From NCBI GenBank assembly GCA_910588025.1, contig CAJUQG010000001.1, forward strand, positions 143,372-207,371: a stretch of 64,000 bases of DNA, written 5' to 3'. Of this stretch, positions 1 through 8,216 are shown one piece after another (the stretch's first letter is position 1; the number at the start of each line of letters is the position of its first letter). A program made the translations under genes and the position numbers. The notes below the pieces were generated by a model. It saw nothing but the letters and a program-made list of their open reading frames with translations. It was not told where the DNA came from and ran no database searches. Source of the DNA: an uncultured Bacilli bacterium. GTDB taxonomy: Bacteria; Bacillota_I; Bacilli_A; RF39; UBA660.

Positions 1-1682
1 TCCGAATAACCGCTCGCATTACCAAAAGCAAACACACCAGCACCTGCACCAACGTAGTCACCGTTACCACGATCGAACCAAGGATACCAGTGACGGACAA
101 ACCAAGCCTCGTCGGCATACCATGATCCAATCTGTCTGTTCTGTGATCCATAGGTAGCTGTGGCAAAAGGCCCCATCTCTCCTGTCGCATCTCCAAGTAT
201 TCTACGATTATATGTTTCATCATTTTCGGCATAAGCATATTGATCATAATATCGAGTATCGCTTGGAAAAGCGATTCCTGTCGTTAATTCTGTTAATCCA
301 GAATTATCACTATCACATGTTGGACAACCAAATGTTCCATTGAATCCAGAATTATATTTTGAATTTCTACCACTCATTGGCTTTCCATTTTTATCAACCA
401 TAATTCCCATGACATATTCCCAAGCACCACCACTCATATCATAAACACCAGTGATATTCCCCGTGGTACTTGCCAAATACCCTGTCGAAGTATTATATGG
501 TTGAGTAACACTAGCATCTGTACCATATTTATTGCATTCTTCATTTGTTGCTGTATATCCACAAGTTGGTTCTTTTGTCGCAGCATATCCTGTCACATAT
601 GAACTATTATTATTAATTCTTACACTAGCTTGACTACCATATTTACTATGTTGCAAAAATGCTACTGCTCCCCATTCCGTATTCTTCATCATATGAGAAT
701 TATAATCTCTTCGATAATCATAACTTGTCAAATACGCATTGGAAACTTGAATACTTCTCCATGAATTTACATTCGGTTTGATTTGAACACTTCCAGGTTC
801 ATTGACATTTTTTTGAGAACTTGCTGTATCAGTACTTCCCTTATATCCTGTCTCAAATTTACCAACCCACATTCCATTCGTATCAAATGCAGTAAACGCA
901 GGATGTGTTAACCATTGACCAACACCTGTTCCTGTAGACTTCGCATTTGTATTTGTTTCAAACACAACTTCGATAGTTTGTGTCTTACTTGGTAAAGCAT
1001 TATTTGTTAACGTACCAGTTTGCGTTGGATAATTTCCATCATTGAATATTTTATATTTATATCTTGGTATCCATACAAAATACGATTCAATATTACTCTC
1101 TGGTATTGTTTCTCCTTCTCCATACTTTGCATCTTTATTATTCAAGATGACAGCATTCGCCCATCTCTTATTAGTATAACTATACCAATCTGTTCCAAGC
1201 TTAGCTTTCTTAACGGTTCCATTATTATCTATTGTAACCGGAACTAAATCATCTTGTAAAACTGGATCTGCACCATTTAAAATTCCTTCCATATATCTTG
1301 TTACAAAATTAACTTGACATCTCGTTCTAGTACTCGTCAAATTTCTAACAAGCAAAGTCCAATTGGTATAATCCCATACTCCAGTTGCACCTTTATCACA
1401 AACAATACTATCTACTGCTTTGGTTCCTTTGGCTGGAAATGTTGTTGTTGCAGTTCCATCAATAGTTAATGCAACTTTCACATCATAATTATCATTGTAA
1501 CCAGGAACTTTTCCCTCAATTGCGTCATACTCTTGTTGCTCTTGATAAACAGCATAGCTTCGATAAATCAAAACTGCTGCTACTAACAAAACTACTACAA
1601 TACCAAGGGTTAGAAAAACTTGACGTTGTTTCTTTTTACCTTTGTTTTGAAACTTCTCTAACTTCAAATTACCTTGATTCAT
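1..1682 (-). CDS. Membrane-anchored surface protein with FGE/C-type-lectin-like distal domain (C-terminus off window)
   Basis: The frame is open from an ATG at 1682, with GGAGAG just upstream, to the left edge, giving about 560 codons without a stop. Residues 1-21 are basic (KGKKKQRQ) and are followed by one hydrophobic segment at about 22-40 (VFLTLGIVVVLLVAAVLIY), so the rest is probably outside the cell. The middle is rich in Asn, Thr and Gly. Further on come NTEWGAVAFLQHSKYG and GVYDMSGGAWEYVMG; the latter resembles the DMSGNVWEW signature of formylglycine-generating-enzyme-type folds. The last residues before the edge (PWFDRGNGDY, then GAGAGVFAFGNASGY) resemble the variable domain of diversity-generating retroelement target proteins, and the DNA there is clearly GC-richer than the rest of the gene. 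The role is inferred to be adhesion or ligand binding. No reverse transcriptase or template repeat lies inside the window. Confidence 0.75.
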   Translation of the reverse strand, partial: MNQGNLKLEKFQNKGKKKQRQVFLTLGIVVVLLVAAVLIYRSYAVYQEQQEYDAIEGKVPGYNDNYDVKVALTIDGTATTTFPAKGTKAVDSIVCDKGATGVWDYTNWTLLVRNLTSTRTRCQVNFVTRYMEGILNGADPVLQDDLVPVTIDNNGTVKKAKLGTDWYSYTNKRWANAVILNNKDAKYGEGETIPESNIESYFVWIPRYKYKIFNDGNYPTQTGTLTNNALPSKTQTIEVVFETNTNAKSTGTGVGQWLTHPAFTAFDTNGMWVGKFETGYKGSTDTASSQKNVNEPGSVQIKPNVNSWRSIQVSNAYLTSYDYRRDYNSHMMKNTEWGAVAFLQHSKYGSQASVRINNNSSYVTGYAATKEPTCGYTATNEECNKYGTDASVTQPYNTSTGYLASTTGNITGVYDMSGGAWEYVMGIMVDKNGKPMSGRNSKYNSGFNGTFGCPTCDSDNSGLTELTTGIAFPSDTRYYDQYAYAENDETYNRRILGDATGEMGPFATATYGSQNRQIGSWYADEAWFVRHWYPWFDRGNGDYVGAGAGVFAFGNASGYS

Positions 1683-1713
1683 AATCTACTCTCCTCTATT
1701 TTTTATAACTTAA

Positions 1714-1742
1714 ATTATAATAGTTGATAACTGGGAAGTAAA
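1714..1742 (-). promoter_or_regulatory. Promoter of the surface-protein gene
   Basis: On the minus strand TTTACT (1742-1737) is followed after 17 bases by a perfect TATAAT (1719-1714), about 32 bases upstream of the ATG. It is a sigma-A type promoter by sequence and sits divergent to the murT promoter. Confidence 0.6.
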
Positions 1743-1800
1743 CATGGTTTCTGTCGTATTTTCCCCAATCATGTCGAACGCTTTTAAAATAAATAAAAAA

Positions 1801-1829
1801 TTTGGAAAAATTATTTTTTCTGTTATAAT
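1801..1829 (+). promoter_or_regulatory. murT promoter with extended -10
   Basis: TTTGGA (1801-1806), a 17-base spacer and TATAAT (1824-1829), preceded by TG to give the extended -10 TGTTATAAT. It lies so close to the start codon (17 bases) that the leader would be only about 10 bases and would begin inside or next to the Shine-Dalgarno sequence. Confidence 0.55.
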
Positions 1830-1846
1830 AAAAAAGGTGAACAATT

Positions 1847-3190
1847 ATGTTAAAATCGTTTCAAATTATTTTAAATAAACTAATTTCTTGGATTTGCAAA
1901 CTTTTCAAAAAAAATGGAAGCGTTTTTCCTGGAAGCATTACTTATAATATCAATCAAAAAATATTAGAAAAAATTAAATATCCCAAATATGTTATTGGTG
2001 TGACAGGTTCCAGTGGCAAAGGAAGTACCACATCACTCATCGCCCATACCTTAAAAAGTGCAGGATATGACGTTGTATATAATGAGTCGGGATCGAATGG
2101 AATTCGTGCAATTACTACCCTAATTTTAAACAATTGCACCATTTTCGGAAGATTCAAACATGAAATCCTACTTTTAGAAATTGATGAAAAACACCTTCAT
2201 TTAGCTTTTGGAAAGAACAAAATGACACATTTAGTCTTAACCAATATTACCCGTGATCAAACAGCCAGAAATGGTTCTCCCGATTTAGTTTATCAAAGCA
2301 TTATTGATGCGATTGATGAATCAACTACCCTAATTTTAAATGCAGACGATCCTTGTCTTCAAAAAACCCAATTAACGTTCAAAGGCAAAATTATCACCTA
2401 TGGAATAAGTAAAACCAAAGATTCTTATACCACTTCCAAAAATAAAAATATTGATAATGCTTACTGTCCTAATTGTCATAAAAAATTAATTTATAATTAC
2501 TATCATTATGGTCATCTCGGAAATTACTACTGTCGAAACTGTGATTTTAAAAGAGGAAATCCTGATTATGAAGCAACAAATGTTGACTTAGAACAATTAT
2601 CTTTAAAAATAAATGGTACTGACATTCATCTAAATAAAAATATATTATATGTTGCCTATGCCACAACCGCCGCTTTTGCTCTTTGTAATTCCATCGGTTT
2701 AAAAACAAGTGACATTGCTTATGCTTTTAATAAAAAGAAAAGTATTGCCAAACGTGGTCACCAATATAAAATTGATAATCGTATCATTACAATGCTAGAA
2801 AGTAAAAATGAAAATCCTTTAAGTTATTATCAAAGTTTAAAATATATCATAAATAACACCGGAAAAAAGACAGTCATTTTAGGATTCGATAATGTCTCTA
2901 GAAGATATAAATATAACGATTTAAGTTGGCTTTGGGATATTGAATTTGAATTATTAAATCGCGAAGACATCGATAAAATTCTCTGTATTGGACGATTCAA
3001 ATATGATGTAGCAACAAGATTAAACTATGCAGGAATAAAAAAAGATAAACTAATTTTAGTAGAAGACCTAGATCAACTTCTTAAAATAATAACAGAAAAA
3101 ACACAAGGAAATATTTATACAATGGTTTGCTTTGATATGACGGCAATCATTCATAAATTGTTGGAAAGGAAAGAACATGGAAACCATTAA
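1847..3190 (+). CDS. murT: Lipid II isoglutaminyl synthase, Mur-ligase-type subunit MurT
   Basis: MurT activates the alpha-carboxyl of the stem-peptide glutamate of lipid II with ATP so that it can be amidated. Visible features are the Mur-ligase P-loop variant GVTGSSGKGSTT at residues 51-62, a four-cysteine zinc ribbon (CPNC then CRNC, about residues 208-233) that is typical of MurT and absent from other Mur ligases, and a C-terminal DUF1727 region with DLSWLWDIEFE, where the first Asp matches the catalytic Asp of characterised MurT proteins. At 447 aa the length is normal. The ATG at 1847 has AAAGGTGA in front. The gatD homologue starts inside its last codons (14-base overlap), so translation is coupled. 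FolC or cyanophycin-synthetase-like ligases are unlikely given the zinc ribbon. Confidence 0.93.
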   Translation: MLKSFQIILNKLISWICKLFKKNGSVFPGSITYNINQKILEKIKYPKYVIGVTGSSGKGSTTSLIAHTLKSAGYDVVYNESGSNGIRAITTLILNNCTIFGRFKHEILLLEIDEKHLHLAFGKNKMTHLVLTNITRDQTARNGSPDLVYQSIIDAIDESTTLILNADDPCLQKTQLTFKGKIITYGISKTKDSYTTSKNKNIDNAYCPNCHKKLIYNYYHYGHLGNYYCRNCDFKRGNPDYEATNVDLEQLSLKINGTDIHLNKNILYVAYATTAAFALCNSIGLKTSDIAYAFNKKKSIAKRGHQYKIDNRIITMLESKNENPLSYYQSLKYIINNTGKKTVILGFDNVSRRYKYNDLSWLWDIEFELLNREDIDKILCIGRFKYDVATRLNYAGIKKDKLILVEDLDQLLKIITEKTQGNIYTMVCFDMTAIIHKLLERKEHGNH

Positions 3191-3908
3191 AATAGCTCAT
3201 CTTTATTATGATTTATTAAATCTTTATGGAGAAAATGGAAATGTAAAAGCGCTAACCAAACATCTAGAACACCACAACGTCAAAGTAATTACCCATTTTC
3301 TGACAGTTGATGATCCAATCGATTTTAACAAATATGATATCTTCTACATTGGCAGCGGAAACAAAGAAAACTTTGAAATTGCTAGAGAAGACATTATGAA
3401 ACGAAAAAAAGACATCAAAAAAATATGGCAAGAAAAATTATTCATTGCGACTGGAAATGGCATAGATTTATTTGGAAAAAACTTTGTAACATTAGATGAC
3501 AAAACAGAAAAATGTTTAGATTTACTCCATTTTGAGGCACGAGAAACCGATTTTAGAATCGTTGGAGAAAGTATTGCCCATCATGAGAACTTAACAAACG
3601 AAATCATCGGTTTTCAAAATCGTTTCAGTGTTTTAAAAAATGTGCAAGAGCCCCCTCTTTTTCAAATGATTGATGGTACAGGACATGCTCCGAAAATAAT
3701 GGAAGAAGGAATTATGACAAACAATTTCTTAGGAACATATTTACTAGGACCCATTCTCATCCGCAATCCGCATCTAACTGAATTTATTATAAAAAAATTA
3801 TTAGAAAAAAAAGAATTGCCTTATCAAGAATACCAAGACTTTTACGAAATCAAAGCTTATGAAGAATATCAAAAAAACTTAAACGCAAATGAAAAAACCG
3901 CTTTTTAA
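3177..3908 (+). CDS. gatD: GatD-family glutamine amidotransferase subunit, catalytically degenerate
   Basis: Partner of MurT by position (overlapping start) and by overall resemblance to GatD: LNLYGENGNVKAL near the N-terminus, DIFYIGSG around residue 55, and GTYLxGPIL near residue 188. Functional GatD hydrolyses glutamine with a Cys in an ICGGYQ elbow and a His in GTYLHGP. Here the elbow reads FIATGNGID (residues 89-97), with Ala/Thr where Cys belongs, and GTYLLGP has Leu190 in place of His. The usual GFENHGGRT stretch is also altered to GFQNRFSV. Length (243 aa) and reading frame are intact, so this is not an obvious pseudogene. As sequenced it should not release ammonia from glutamine; it may only stabilise MurT, which would then use free ammonia. 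ATG 3177 is preceded by GGAAAGGA. Confidence 0.85.
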   Translation: METIKIAHLYYDLLNLYGENGNVKALTKHLEHHNVKVITHFLTVDDPIDFNKYDIFYIGSGNKENFEIAREDIMKRKKDIKKIWQEKLFIATGNGIDLFGKNFVTLDDKTEKCLDLLHFEARETDFRIVGESIAHHENLTNEIIGFQNRFSVLKNVQEPPLFQMIDGTGHAPKIMEEGIMTNNFLGTYLLGPILIRNPHLTEFIIKKLLEKKELPYQEYQDFYEIKAYEEYQKNLNANEKTAF

Positions 3909-3921
3909 ACGGTCTTTTTTT
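3892..3921. terminator. Bidirectional terminator between convergent genes
   Basis: A short stem ACCG/CGGT with flanking A and T tracts spans the stop codons of the gatD homologue and of the convergent minus-strand gene. T runs are present on both strands. The stem is short, so efficiency is uncertain. Confidence 0.5.
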
Positions 3922-4444
3922 GATTGGAAGAATCGAAAAAACTTTTTTGGGTTGCTTGAAAATAACTTTTTTCTATATGATTAACCATAGCAAACCCTAA
4001 AGACGCAATTTCTTCTTGAATCAGTAATCGTTGATTCCTATCTGCTCGTGAATATTCTAAACTTTTTTCTAAATATTGCACCATCAATTGTTCAAATTGC
4101 AAATCCATGGCAAGTACTGTAAAATCCTCACAAAAAAACTTTAGTTGATGAGTGACTCCTTTTTTTACATTTTCTATCTCGCTCTTTGTATATAAATCCC
4201 CTTGTCGAGCTTTCTGATAACAAGCATTGATATATGTAACAAAAACCCTAGTATCATGATAACTTTTTTCGCGAATAATTTCTTTTTCAACGCCAGTAAC
4301 TTGAACATAATCTTGTTGATCCTGCATTAAAGATGCACAAATATCAACAAAATCCCCATTAAGAAGAACTACTTTATCCGTTTTCAATAATCCTGACGAT
4401 TGAGTTTGCTTCGGCTTACGAATACCCAATATTTTAAATCTCAT
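3905..4444 (-). CDS. Hypothetical protein, 179 aa
   Basis: I do not recognise this family. The protein is soluble and mostly helical in appearance, with no signal peptide or membrane segment. It begins with a basic stretch (MRFKILGIRKPKQ) and carries a helical C-terminal half with many Glu, Gln and Lys. The ATG at 4444 has a good AAAAGGAGAG site 5 bases upstream, which supports real translation. It is the last gene of the minus-strand murG-murB-ftsQ-queH run and converges with the gatD homologue with a 4-base overlap. The position suggests only co-expression with wall genes. Confidence 0.7.
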   Translation of the reverse strand: MRFKILGIRKPKQTQSSGLLKTDKVVLLNGDFVDICASLMQDQQDYVQVTGVEKEIIREKSYHDTRVFVTYINACYQKARQGDLYTKSEIENVKKGVTHQLKFFCEDFTVLAMDLQFEQLMVQYLEKSLEYSRADRNQRLLIQEEIASLGFAMVNHIEKSYFQATQKSFFDSSNQKKTV

Positions 4445-4503
4445 ATCAAACTCTCCTTTTAAAATATCATATATAGTATAAAAGTATTTATACCAAAAAA
4501 CAA

Positions 4504-5112
4504 CTAAAAAGGTTTAGAAAATAAACATCCACAATAATCTTGACGATATAAATTATATTCTTTACTATTTTGAATACTTTCTAAATAACCATTTTCTTTT
4601 TTAAAATCAGAATACAAATACTTCACGCCATATTTTTCTTCTAAAACGCTACCAATTTGATTCATCACTTGACTATTTTTATAAGGACTAATAGTCAAAG
4701 AAGTTGTAAAAAAATCAAAATTTCCTTTTTTTGCTTCGAAAGCTGTTTTTTCAAGACGTAAATAATAACATTTATGACAACGTGCTCCGCCCTCACGACT
4801 CGTCTCTAACCCTTCTGCCATCTTACGAAAGCTTTCATTCTCCCAATCACATTCTAAAAAAGCAATCGGATATTTTGCTTGATATTCCTTTAAAAACCTT
4901 ATTTGTTCCCTTTTTCGTTTTAAATATTCATCAAATGGTTCGATATTAGGATTATAATAAAACACTGTAATTTGAAAATATTCACTCAATCGTTTTATGA
5001 CAGTGGTAGAACAAGGAGCACAACAAGTGTGTAATAAAAGCGTTGGAACCTTACTAGCACCTTTTAATTCTTCCAAGATTTCTAACATCTTCTTATGATA
5101 ATTCTCTTTCAT
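4504..5112 (-). CDS. queH: Epoxyqueuosine reductase QueH
   Basis: QueH catalyses the last step of queuosine tRNA modification, reducing epoxyqueuosine to queuosine, and replaces the cobalamin-dependent QueG in many anaerobes. The family's metal-binding motifs are all visible: LLHTCCAPCST near residue 27, ARCHKCYYLR in the middle and DYCGCLFS at the C-terminus, together with the conserved TTSLTISPYKN stretch. The length (202 aa) is normal. The start at 5112 is preceded by AAAGGAG. It sits 14 bases after the end of ftsQ and is probably co-transcribed with murB and ftsQ, although the functions are unrelated. Confidence 0.93.
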   Translation of the reverse strand: MKENYHKKMLEILEELKGASKVPTLLLHTCCAPCSTTVIKRLSEYFQITVFYYNPNIEPFDEYLKRKREQIRFLKEYQAKYPIAFLECDWENESFRKMAEGLETSREGGARCHKCYYLRLEKTAFEAKKGNFDFFTTSLTISPYKNSQVMNQIGSVLEEKYGVKYLYSDFKKENGYLESIQNSKEYNLYRQDYCGCLFSKPF

Positions 5113-5126
5113 AACCCAAAACTCCT

Positions 5127-5834
5127 TTAAAACGGTGTAAATGTAATTCCATTTCCTAAAGAGGAATCTAATTGTAAAACACCTTTTGCATCCCCTAACG
5201 TAGAATAAATTGTCATATAATTATTTAATTTTTGCCAATTAATCAAATTAACATAAATGACATTACCATCATTCATTCGCAAGAAAAAACGCGTATCATC
5301 AACAATAATATCATTACTTTTCCAAGGCTGATACTCCATTTCACTAATAAGTGCTAAAATATCATCATCGATTTCCTTTAATTCAGAAATCAATCGCAAA
5401 TACATTTCATCTGGAACATAATTAATTAAAATAGGAACCCCTTGTAACTCTTGAGAAACTACCTTTTTCCCACTTTGAAAAACTAATTCTTCATTCGTTC
5501 GATTATAGAAAATCGGTCTTTCTTCTTGAATTGCAATCGTAATTCGACCACGAAGACTTTTCGTAATCTTCACATCATAAACATAAGATAGTGCCTTCAA
5601 TTTCTCTTTCATTTCCCTAGAACTTGTTTGAAATAACTTAGGATAATGACGAATTCCTGCCGTTTCAATAATTTCTTGATCACTTAAATAATACGTTCCT
5701 GTAATAATAATATTTTTTATTGGCATTTGATAAAAATAAATTCCTAACAAAGAAAAAAAGCAAAGAAAAAGACAAACGATAATAAAATTATAAAGTTTTA
5801 ATTTACGTTTTACCTTTGTCTTTTCCTTACTCAT
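5127..5834 (-). CDS. ftsQ: Cell division protein FtsQ/DivIB
   Basis: Bitopic divisome protein that links FtsL/FtsB-type proteins and septal wall synthesis. It has a basic cytoplasmic N-terminus, one membrane segment (about residues 14-36, LYNFIIVCLFLCFFSLLGIY) and an extracellular POTRA domain starting at PIKNIIITGTYYLSDQEIIETAG, followed by a beta-rich FtsQ domain. A longer frame begins at a TTG at 5849, but the ATG at 5834 lies one base after the murB stop, with GGGTGG upstream, and is the better start. The order murG-murB-ftsQ matches murG-murB-divIB of Bacillus. Confidence 0.9.
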   Translation of the reverse strand: MSKEKTKVKRKLKLYNFIIVCLFLCFFSLLGIYFYQMPIKNIIITGTYYLSDQEIIETAGIRHYPKLFQTSSREMKEKLKALSYVYDVKITKSLRGRITIAIQEERPIFYNRTNEELVFQSGKKVVSQELQGVPILINYVPDEMYLRLISELKEIDDDILALISEMEYQPWKSNDIIVDDTRFFLRMNDGNVIYVNLINWQKLNNYMTIYSTLGDAKGVLQLDSSLGNGITFTPF

Positions 5835-5835
5835 T

Positions 5836-6729
5836 TTAGTCCCACCCAACGAATTCCTGTTCCATGATTAAATCAATCTTCTTTTTATTCTTTACTTCTT
5901 GATGTATTAATTCTATCAAATTTCGAACATCTTGACTAGTGGCATTTCCTGTATTAATAATAAAATTAGCATGTTTTTGACTAACCTCTGCTCCCCCAAT
6001 TCTGTACCCCTTCAAACCGAGTTCTTCAATCACTTTTCCACTGGGGTTCTCACAACTAGGATTTCGAAACACACTGCCAGCACTTGGATATTCAAGAGGT
6101 TGAGTCGCCATCCGTTTTATTTTTCGTTGATCAATCTTTTCTTTACTCTCTTTGATATCTCCAACACTTAATAAAAAAGAAGCTTCCAAAATAACATATC
6201 CAGGATTTTCTTTAAAAAATGAAGTGCGATAGCCATAAGTTAGCTCTTCTTTTTGAAACACTTTAAATTCATTTTCAGGAGTAATCACAGAAACTTCTAA
6301 AAGATGATCAAACATTGCTTCTTTATAAGCTTCAGCATTACCATAAATTGCTCCTCCAACTGTTCCAGGAATACCATAAGCCCATTCAAATCCACTTAAA
6401 TTGTAACGCATAGTTTCTAATGTTAACTTCGGAAGCATTACACCAGCTCCGACGGTGATTTGATGATCCTCTACTAACAGATGATCAAACTGATTTAAAC
6501 GAATCACAACTCCATCATAGTCAGCATCATTTAAAATAACATTCGAACCATTTCCTAAAATAAAATACTTTATTTTTTCTTCTTTTAAATAAATTAATAA
6601 ACGTTGTAACTCTAATTTATTACGTGGTTCAATCATATATTTACAAGTTCCACCTAAACGAAATGTGTTATATTTTTTTAAATTTTCTTGCTCTTTTATG
6701 ATTCCAAATTGTAATAATTCTGTCTTCAT
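5836..6729 (-). CDS. murB: UDP-N-acetylenolpyruvoylglucosamine reductase MurB
   Basis: FAD/NADPH enzyme that makes UDP-MurNAc in the cytoplasm. Motifs in order are YNTFRLGG, the FAD-binding LGNGSNVIL, GIPGTVGGAIYGNAEAY, YGYRTSFF, SAGSVFRNP (with the catalytic Ser of type II enzymes) and GAEVSQKHANFIIN. At 297 aa it fits the type IIa MurB found in Gram-positives. Its start overlaps the murG stop by four bases (ATGA), so the two are translationally coupled. Confidence 0.96.
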   Translation of the reverse strand: MKTELLQFGIIKEQENLKKYNTFRLGGTCKYMIEPRNKLELQRLLIYLKEEKIKYFILGNGSNVILNDADYDGVVIRLNQFDHLLVEDHQITVGAGVMLPKLTLETMRYNLSGFEWAYGIPGTVGGAIYGNAEAYKEAMFDHLLEVSVITPENEFKVFQKEELTYGYRTSFFKENPGYVILEASFLLSVGDIKESKEKIDQRKIKRMATQPLEYPSAGSVFRNPSCENPSGKVIEELGLKGYRIGGAEVSQKHANFIINTGNATSQDVRNLIELIHQEVKNKKKIDLIMEQEFVGWD

Positions 6730-7805
6730 TTTATCATATCCTTTATTTCTTGATAGATAATGGATGAACTATCTATAACATCCAACTTTTTCTGTTCTTC
6801 TATCATTTGGAATCGTCTTTCTTTATTTTCTAGTAAATCCTTCATTTCTCCTAAAAGCTGCTCACTGGTTAAATCACTTTCCATAAGAAGAGAAATGACA
6901 CCTTTTTCCTTCATTTCTACCGCATTATAATATTGATGATTATTAGCTACATTTGGACTTGGAATAATAATAGAAGGAATATTTAAAGCCATTAATTCAT
7001 ACAAAGATGCTGCTCCTGCTCGTGAAATAACCACATCAGCATTTTTTAAAAAACCAGCAAAATGTTCCACATAAGGTTTCACAATCACATTACTTGGAAA
7101 ATTTTCATGTTCTATAAAAGAATCATAATGAGCCTTTCCCGTAATATATAATACCTCAAAATTTTCCTTTCCACATTGATACAATACTTCTTTCATTTTT
7201 TCATTTAAAGAACCACTACCAAGACTTCCAGCGACTATAATAACAAGTTTTTTCCCTTTTGTTAAGCCTAAAACACTTTTTTCTAATTTTTTTTCTTGTA
7301 ACGCTTGCGCTCCACAAGGATGCCCTGTATAAATAATTCGCCCTTTGGTTTTAAAATAAGGAATAGAATGCTGAAAAGTTACCCCAATTAAATCCGCATA
7401 TTTTGCCAATACACGATTGCTTTTCCCTGGAATACTATTTTGTTCATGTAAAAAAATTTTAATATGCTGTTGATGTGCCGCTTTTAAAACTGGATATGTC
7501 ACATATCCTCCAACTCCAATCACTACATCTGGTTGAAAATCTTTCATAATTTGCAGACATTTTCGGGTAGCATGACGAATACATTTTAAATTTTTAAAAT
7601 TTTGTCTGAAATTTTTCGTAAATCCATAAATCTCAATTTCTTCATAAGGAATATTTTCTTTTGGAATGATTTCTTTTTCCATTCGATTATGGGTTCCAAT
7701 ATACAATACTTCTAAATCAGATTCTTTCTCTTGAAATTTACGAATAATCGCTAACGCCGGATTAATATGGCCAAAACTGCCTCCAGCGGAAACAACAATT
7801 TTCAT
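6726..7805 (-). CDS. murG: Lipid II synthase MurG (GlcNAc transferase)
   Basis: GT28 enzyme that adds GlcNAc to lipid I at the inner face of the membrane. The N-terminal SAGGSFGHINPALAI corresponds to the GGTGGH loop, with Ser-Phe replacing Thr-Gly. LHEQNSIPGKSNR, VAGSLGSGSLNE, the donor-site stretch ISRAGAASLYELMALNIPSI and the Gln-containing NNHQYYNA are all present. Length is 359 aa. A good Shine-Dalgarno (AAAAGGATG) lies upstream of ATG 7805. It has its own promoter and leads the murG-murB-ftsQ-queH transcript. Confidence 0.96.
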   Translation of the reverse strand: MKIVVSAGGSFGHINPALAIIRKFQEKESDLEVLYIGTHNRMEKEIIPKENIPYEEIEIYGFTKNFRQNFKNLKCIRHATRKCLQIMKDFQPDVVIGVGGYVTYPVLKAAHQQHIKIFLHEQNSIPGKSNRVLAKYADLIGVTFQHSIPYFKTKGRIIYTGHPCGAQALQEKKLEKSVLGLTKGKKLVIIVAGSLGSGSLNEKMKEVLYQCGKENFEVLYITGKAHYDSFIEHENFPSNVIVKPYVEHFAGFLKNADVVISRAGAASLYELMALNIPSIIIPSPNVANNHQYYNAVEMKEKGVISLLMESDLTSEQLLGEMKDLLENKERRFQMIEEQKKLDVIDSSSIIYQEIKDMIK

Positions 7806-7826
7806 ATTTCCACATCCTTTTACTAC

Positions 7827-7857
7827 ATTATATTGTATTTTTTCTAGGCGGTAACAA
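7827..7857 (-). promoter_or_regulatory. Likely murG promoter
   Basis: TTGTTA (7857-7852) and TATAAT (7832-7827) on the minus strand are separated by 19 bases, slightly long. The -35 element overlaps the T tract of the preceding terminator. Confidence 0.4.
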
Positions 7858-7882
7858 AAAAGCTACCGTTAAGCAGCTTTTT
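7855..7882 (-). terminator. Rho-independent terminator of the zinc-ribbon gene
   Basis: On the minus strand AAAAAGCTGC, a 6-base loop and GTAGCTTTTTT form a ten-pair stem with one G-U pair, ending in T residues. The stop codon of the zinc-ribbon gene lies in the loop. Confidence 0.75.
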
Positions 7883-8075
7883 GGTCATTTTCTTGACGAT
7901 TAAAACGTTGTTGTCCATTTTTATTTTGGGCTTCTTTACGTTCTCTACGTTTTTTTCGACAATCACTACAATATTTTGGTTCTGTTAAATTTCTTTCTAA
8001 AAACCATTCTTGTTCTCCAACTGTAAAAGTAAATTCTCCACCACATTCTGGACAAGTAATTTTTTTATCAGACAT
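7869..8075 (-). CDS. Small zinc-ribbon protein
   Basis: A 68-aa protein with two zinc knuckles, CPECGGEF (residues 8-15) and YCSDCRKKR (about 36-44), around EQEWFLERNLTEPK. This matches the short probable-zinc-ribbon family (PF13451 type) found widely in Bacillota. The Lys/Arg/Gln-rich C-terminal tail suggests nucleic-acid or ribosome contact, but that is inference. AGAAGGAGGT precedes the ATG. It has its own promoter and terminator and so is an independent unit inside the wall-gene block. Confidence 0.85.
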   Translation of the reverse strand: MSDKKITCPECGGEFTFTVGEQEWFLERNLTEPKYCSDCRKKRRERKEAQNKNGQQRFNRQENDQKAA

Positions 8076-8153
8076 AAGTACCTCCTTCTAATTGATTTAA
8101 AGCGTACACAAATGACTAATAAAATGTATTCTTGTAAGTTTAAATCCATTCTA

Positions 8154-8162
8154 ATTATATCA
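8154..8162 (-). promoter_or_regulatory. Extended -10 promoter of the zinc-ribbon gene
   Basis: The minus strand reads TGATATAAT, an extended -10, about 80 bases upstream of the start codon. No good -35 is visible, which is usual for extended -10 promoters. Confidence 0.5.
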
Positions 8163-8216
8163 CAATTATTCCATTTATAGAATAATATTATTCTTTTTCT
8201 TTCATAATTTTTTAAT

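Noticed and set aside
3177..3908. gatD homologue as a pseudogene
   Set aside because: The frame is intact at full length with coupled start and conserved flanking motifs; only active-site residues are changed.
5835..5849. TTG start for ftsQ
   Set aside because: It would overlap the end of murB without a ribosome site; ATG 5834 follows GGGTGG.
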